From Conchocele bisecta (taxonomy: Eukaryota > Mollusca > Bivalvia > Lucinida > Thyasiridae): a stretch of DNA of 64,000 nt. The notes beneath the pieces were generated by a model. The model worked only from the letters and a program-made list of their open reading frames with translations, made no database searches and had not been told where the DNA came from. How positions within the stretch are numbered: position 1 is the stretch's first letter; each line of letters starts with the position of its first letter. Where the stretch lies: positions 106,781,370 through 106,845,369 of the forward strand of contig CM055266.1 of the NCBI GenBank assembly GCA_029237695.1, read 5' to 3'. Below are positions 59,032-64,000 of the stretch, piece by piece. A program made the position numbers and the translations under genes.

Positions 59032-59901
59032 CGTATTTGTCATACCGCAGATCCTGTATTTGGCCATATAAACATATTTCTTCTTTTGTTCTTTGCATTT
59101 TTTCAGGAAGAAAAATAAGCCGAGATTCGAGTGTCTACCGTCAGTCTTAATATAAAGGCGTAAATGAACATTTTGTTTTTTTATTAAACGAAAACAAACT
59201 AAATATGGAGTAAGAAATCCATCGAAAACGACTTTATGACAGTTTTTTTATATCGTGTAATTTAATTTATATTCCACTGCTCTATCGATCTGCTCTCCCG
59301 TTGGCGCCTCTATAATAATGCGACTGGTTCCCAAACATTCGCTGGCATTGCTACGCCGCGGTTTCGTGCGTGGAACCTAAATGTAGCCGTGTCACAAAGA
59401 CAAGCGTGTTGAGATTTGAAAAGCAATTTTCGTTATTTTGGCTAATTTTTCGCTCATATTTTGATGAGCGAAGAATATTTATGGAAAAATAAACAATAAA
59501 GACTGGTTTTGAGTGTACACTTTGTTACTTGCATTGATCAATTCGGGGTTTTATTGTGTTTAGTGAGGAATACAATTCGCAATCGCTAGACGCTTTCAAA
59601 ATGTGTCTTCATTGGACGCGAGGCGCCGGAGGGGAATCGCATTTTTTCTATGTTCGACGGCCTTGGCAGGTCATATAATATAATATGATCAGGCAAGCTA
59701 GCCAATCAAAAGCCGAGAAACTTATCTGCGGTACGACAAGTACTTATTTCTTTCATGTATTAGTAGTTAGCTATTTTTTCCTAAAATGATTCAAGTTGAC
59801 AAATCGACAATAAAACAGTAGGAACAGTATGATCACGAAATCCTCGGAAATGACCCTACTATAAGTCCAACGGGATTGAAATATTATCAATACTATCAAG
59901 G
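59032..59901. other. Intergenic with inverted-repeat ends
   Basis: 'gtcataccgcagat' near 59039 and 'atctgcggtacgac' near 59732 are inverted, and may mark a ~0.7-kb element beside the hairpin. At 59823-59871 lies the partner of the 55848 repeat ('cctcggaaatgaccctacta'). No gene. Confidence 0.55.
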
Positions 59902-60358
59902 TGCATGATCACGTGGTTACAACAACAACAACAAGTATTGAAGCTTCCAGAAGCGTCTCCGATTCAAAGTACGTATTATTTTTGTTTTGTATTGTCCTTA
60001 TTATGTAACGGATTTTGATGAAATATGGCGCATCAAACGCGTCTTGTTTAGCTGCATTTTGTGGTCTCGATAATTGGGCCAAAACTTCTGTCTTTTTGTT
60101 TTTGCGAAGAATCGATTTCCGTGTATCATTACATTTTCCATCGTTACTGACACGGAAATCGATTCTTCGCAAAAAACGCCTTAAGTAGTGCCGAAGTCCC
60201 GAGACCACTAAATGCAGCTCACGAAGATTGCTGCGCGATATTTCATCAAAATCCGTTGCATATAAAGGAAAAATATCAAATAATACTTACTTTACAGTGG
60301 ACACGCTTTCAACACATTCAGTAATTGTTGTTGTTGCTGTAACCACGTGGATCATGCA
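59902..60358. mobile_element. 457-bp foldback element
   Basis: 'tgcatgatcacgtggttaca' at the left mirrors 'taaccacgtggatcatgca' at the right. The arms match through 'aacggattttgatgaaatat' and 'gcgaagaatcgatttccgtg' to a centre near 60130. Arms are ~220 bp with moderate divergence at the base and near-perfect pairing at the apex. The 99-residue minus frame across it is not a gene. Confidence 0.88.
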
Positions 60359-60959
60359 TCTGATAGAAGCGCATGCATACTGATGGAAGTATATGTGTAA
60401 GGCCAAGTTTGATTTTTCTCAAATCATCCAAAAACAAAGTTAAATTGATATACATGTACATTGGAATATCTTCAATTGGCGAAAATGACTATCCCAAAAT
60501 GTGAATTTTTCGTAATTTAGTACACAAAAATACAAAGATATTTAGATATTCTTTTCACTTCAAACCTTCACTAAAATGGGTATTATTCTTAAACACCACA
60601 CAATAAGGTTATAATAAGCATTCATATGAACAATTGTATTAGTATGATGTACAAACAAAATAAAAAAGTGCACACATTACCAAAACAATCAGTATATACT
60701 GAAACGATTTTAAAATGCAACAAAGAGTTCAACATGTTATTTATTTACCCATTACATAATTTGGCAAAACATTTTACTGAGGAACAGTAGCGATTTTATT
60801 ATCTATCAAAATAATCCGGGATCGATACATGAAAGTCACGTGGTGCACTGCGGTCACATGGCTGATCATACATTGGTGTTTAATAACATGTCCACCTTCT
60901 TGTTGCGTTTTTAAATTGTTTCAGAATATTTCTCACTATAAATACGTAAACAAAAATAT
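60359..60959. other. Intergenic, nothing recognised
   Basis: AT-rich sequence, no gene. Confidence 0.5.
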
Positions 60960-61890
60960 CATCTTTTTAAATTTTAAAACCATTGTTTTTAAATGACGTG
61001 TCCATGGATATCCAGACGGATAGGCAAACATGAAAGAAAACAATACCATTGGCCTATTAACTACATTTATTACTTGAATTCACAAATTTCGATTTCAGTG
61101 TTTGCAAGCAACTGGAAAATAAGTACTTTCACACTAATAACATGTCATAACCATGTATTCATCCATAAATTTACCAAAACCCATCGATGATAATCGTATT
61201 ACTTTTAACAATTTTGCTACATGACACTATTGAATAAATTGTTGCAGAAATGTTTCAAATTGTTTGAAAAATGGTCTAAAATATACAATCTCCAAGCATT
61301 ATATAATATGATGATTTTTAATTATTGCATAATATAGACAAAAGGGTGGTATATTACATGTATTTATTATATGAAATGTATACCAATACATGTTATTATA
61401 ATTGGTCGGAATGCAATAGATCTTCTTTAATTTTTTAAATGATTTAAAATAACGTGTCGATCAAGATCCAGAAAGATAGAAACAATTGTAAAACACAACA
61501 ACAACATTGGCAAATTAATTAAATGTATTCCCAAATTTCAATTTCAGTGTTTGCAAGGAACTGGACTATCAGATTTGTACGTGATGTAAATGAGATGTTT
61601 TTTACATGTCATACTGACCCATAAAATGACAAAAGCCAATCTTTAATAATCACATTCCTCAAAATATGTATGCTATATGAAATTCTAAAAATATAGTGTT
61701 GTAGAAATATTTCCAATTATTGGACAAACGGTCTAAAATACAAAATCTCTAAATACTGCATAATATTTAAAACTTATATTATTCCACAATATGATAAACG
61801 AGAGGGGTGGTATCTAAATGTATTATTTGCATTGGTTATATTAAATTTACATTAACAAACTTTATTTAAATTTGGTCGGAATCAAAAGGT
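60960..61890 (+). repeat. Two-copy tandem duplication, ~455 bp
   Basis: 'tttcagtgtttgcaagcaac' at 61094 recurs as 'tttcagtgtttgcaaggaac' at 61543. 'ggtctaaaatatacaatctc' (61274) recurs at 61729, and 'ttggtcggaatgcaa' (61401) at 61872. Offsets are 449-471 bp, with many substitutions, so the duplication is old. Non-coding. Confidence 0.8.
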
Positions 61891-63256
61891 CTTCCACCTT
61901 GGCAATGCAATATTTACATTTTGGCCTCATTGTTTGGTTTATGTTATTGTAAATAAATAATGGATAGTAATATACTAGTACCAAAAGATTTATGAGCATA
62001 CAGAATAAAAATCTAACACAGAATACTATAGTAACATGGTAAGTGTAAAACTTTTCTGTGAAATATATGTTTATCACTCATGCTATCATTATTGTTTGCA
62101 ATATAACACGTACGTGTATGTACTTTTGGGCAATATACCTCACATAGAAGTAGTTGTGGGTTGTCGTAATTCGTAACAAATAAAATAGAAAAAAAATGCA
62201 GTTTCTTTTTTTTTTTTATTATTTAAAGTTTAACTGTAGTAACTTTCACTAAATTACCTACACTGTAGTAAGCATGGGTGTTACTATCTACCAGTGTTTT
62301 AGTTATTTTTCAACACTGACTCCATATATTATTCACTGACAAATATATTACATTTATGTACATTACAGATTGATATAATTATAGGCTGTGAGAGCTAGTT
62401 GATAAGGGGCTACATGTATATTGATCATAATTTAGATCACTCTTATGACGACATTATATCGATCATCAGGAATGTTCTATCAATGGGCATTTTATCAAAA
62501 GCAAATAGCTATACATGTTGTCGTTGAAGATCATTCGAACATACAGATACTCCATTGAATTAAGCCATTGAAAACTAGTGAAGATGGCTGAAATGGTATA
62601 TGATAAATTATACAAATCTTTGACAAATCTAAATCAGAAATAAGTACAGCAACTAACATAACGTAATGTTGAAAATAAAACTCGTATGTACTCAATTGAA
62701 AACGTATGTATTGATGCTGATTAAAACAAAACGATAAATGTGAAAGAAACTAAAATGACTATAATGACTATTCACAAGTTACATTTACTTTTCTAATAAC
62801 ATGGTAGTATTCCAAATAATGAGAAAAATTAAAAAGTTGTTCCTATGTTTACATCGATAAATAATATGTTATAAATATATATATATACTAGTACATGTAC
62901 AATGCAACATTAAAAATTAAGTTTTATTTTAAGTACATAGGATGTCCGATAAAGATACAAGAAGTTTCAAGGTATATGTATTTATCTGCCGATATTGTTA
63001 CTCATGTTCTTTTGTGATCTCACCAACATTTATATCTGACAGATTTTGTTTTATATTCAAAGACAATACGCCAGTGTCAAATGCAATTCATGAAACTAGT
63101 TATGGCCACTATCTGATAAATATACAAATCCTATATTTTCCATTGCTTCAACATATGTATGATCGATTTATAATTCACTACGAAATCATGGTAGCCCACT
63201 GAAAGTCAATAACTAAAGTAACATGAGTAGTATGCTTTAGAATCTACTTTGACTAT
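61891..63256. other. Intergenic, nothing recognised
   Basis: 1.4 kb of AT-rich DNA. Frames at 61862-62077 and 62942-63202 have no domains. A short 'tatatatatata' run lies near 62874. Confidence 0.5.
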
Positions 63257-64000
63257 GTAAAAAACATTACGTTTTATTTTAGTTTAGTTTTGTGTGAAAA
63301 TAAATAACATTCAGATCATACAGTTATCTCCAAAGAAATATAGTGATATTTAAATAGAAATATGCATGTGGTCGCGCCGTTGGCCCGGTCACAATATACA
63401 TCTGCCTCAGAAACATTTACAGACGAATGCGCATGGCAAATGATTCCCACATGACCTGTCATATTTTTTCTGAAGCAAGGTTATATTTGTTTATATTAAA
63501 ACAAAATATGGTGACCTGAACAAATTCAGAAGAAAAACAAGGATACTTATACATCATGCAACAGGTTAGCATGTTCCACCGTCTCTTGTGTTATCTTAAT
63601 TTATTATATACCTACCCATGAAATGCATAGATATACGATGTAAATAAAAGTCATATGTTCTCATCGATGAAATAAATAACTTCCGGTGAAAATACGACTA
63701 CTTCCGCTATCTATATTCATAACGTGCACCTGCAGTGCCGGATGCAACTACACATTCATTACCGTATACTGTCTAAAAACAGCTAATTTCCATGGAGCGG
63801 TATATAATAAATGGAATATTCATAATTTTGCAACGAATATGACATATATGTTCATATCGTGTCATTACATATCCATATTTCACTCGTGCCTAACTGCACT
63901 CGTGAAATATGGACATTTCACACCACTCGATGAACATATATGTCATATTCGTTTGCAAAAATATGAATATCCTTTATGCATTCCCTCTGACTACTAACAT
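63257..64000 (+). repeat. Second copy of the 26148-26494 segment, interrupted
   Basis: 63257-63601 matches 26148-26475, and 63980-64000 resumes the match with 26477-26494 ('ccctctgactactaacat'). Between them lies an inserted hairpin element. Confidence 0.85.
63602..63979. mobile_element. Nested hairpin element (full copy)
   Basis: About 378 bp inserted into the duplicated segment. The 5' part matches 33815-33950. The 3' part forms a hairpin: 'ggaatattcataattttgca' near 63812 mirrors 'tgcaaaaatatgaatatcc' near 63955, and 'cgaatatgacatatatgttc' mirrors 'gaacatatatgtcatattcg'. The loop contains 'cactcgtgcctaactgcact'. Non-coding; the frame at 63686-63997 is spurious. Confidence 0.8.

Noticed and set aside
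59909..60208. 99-residue minus-strand frame
   Set aside because: Lies inside a 457-bp foldback element; its sequence is set by the inverted repeat.

Overview
The window looks like repeat-dominated nuclear DNA of a marine bivalve mollusc, probably a heterodont clam. This is inferred from AT-rich sequence, dense miniature inverted-repeat elements, copies of the 'gcgaccagtgtagatc' family common in clam genomes, a spliced-type terminal exon, and no bacterial or organellar genes. No complete, convincingly functional host gene is visible. Two scaffold gaps (500 N each, 9792-10291 and 49710-50209) limit the reading.

Layout. (1) 1-8340: a tandem array of a 48-bp satellite whose unit is exactly 16 codons. 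(2) 8345-9791: a segmental duplicate holding a broken copy of a transmembrane terminal exon. (3) 10.6-14.2 kb: foldback elements, a ~175-bp tandem array and microsatellites. (4) 14.76-26.04 kb: a large palindromic virus-like/plasmid-like element. Each ~4.4-kb arm carries a degenerate protein-primed family B DNA polymerase with a basic N-terminal extension. The centre has two small helix-turn-helix-like genes behind an identical 14-bp AT-rich motif, plus a small frameshifted gene. (5) 26-43.3 kb: intergenic DNA made of hairpins, MITEs, degenerate bivalve repeats and a 4.7-kb region flanked by inverted repeats. (6) 43.49-53.15 kb: a second 48-bp array in the same orientation. (7) 53157-54636: the second segmental duplicate, with an INTACT exon (splice acceptor, acidic juxtamembrane stretch, glycine-rich transmembrane helix, stop, AATAAA). 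(8) 54.6-64 kb: long hairpins, a complete but frameshifted Tc1-like transposon with TA target duplication and inverted termini, a ~455-bp tandem duplication, and a second copy of the 26.15-26.49 kb sequence interrupted by a nested hairpin element.

How the parts relate. The two arrays and the exon-bearing segments behind them form a duplicated [array + exon] cassette. This suggests that part of a host membrane-protein gene was duplicated with the satellite in its upstream intron, and that one exon copy then decayed. The palindromic polymerase element is unlike a standard Maverick/Polinton: no integrase, capsid, ATPase or protease gene is visible. Its arms share an Asp-to-Asn change in polymerase motif C but carry private frameshifts, so the element is a fossil. 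The arrangement could be a head-to-head copy of a linear protein-primed genome captured in the chromosome.
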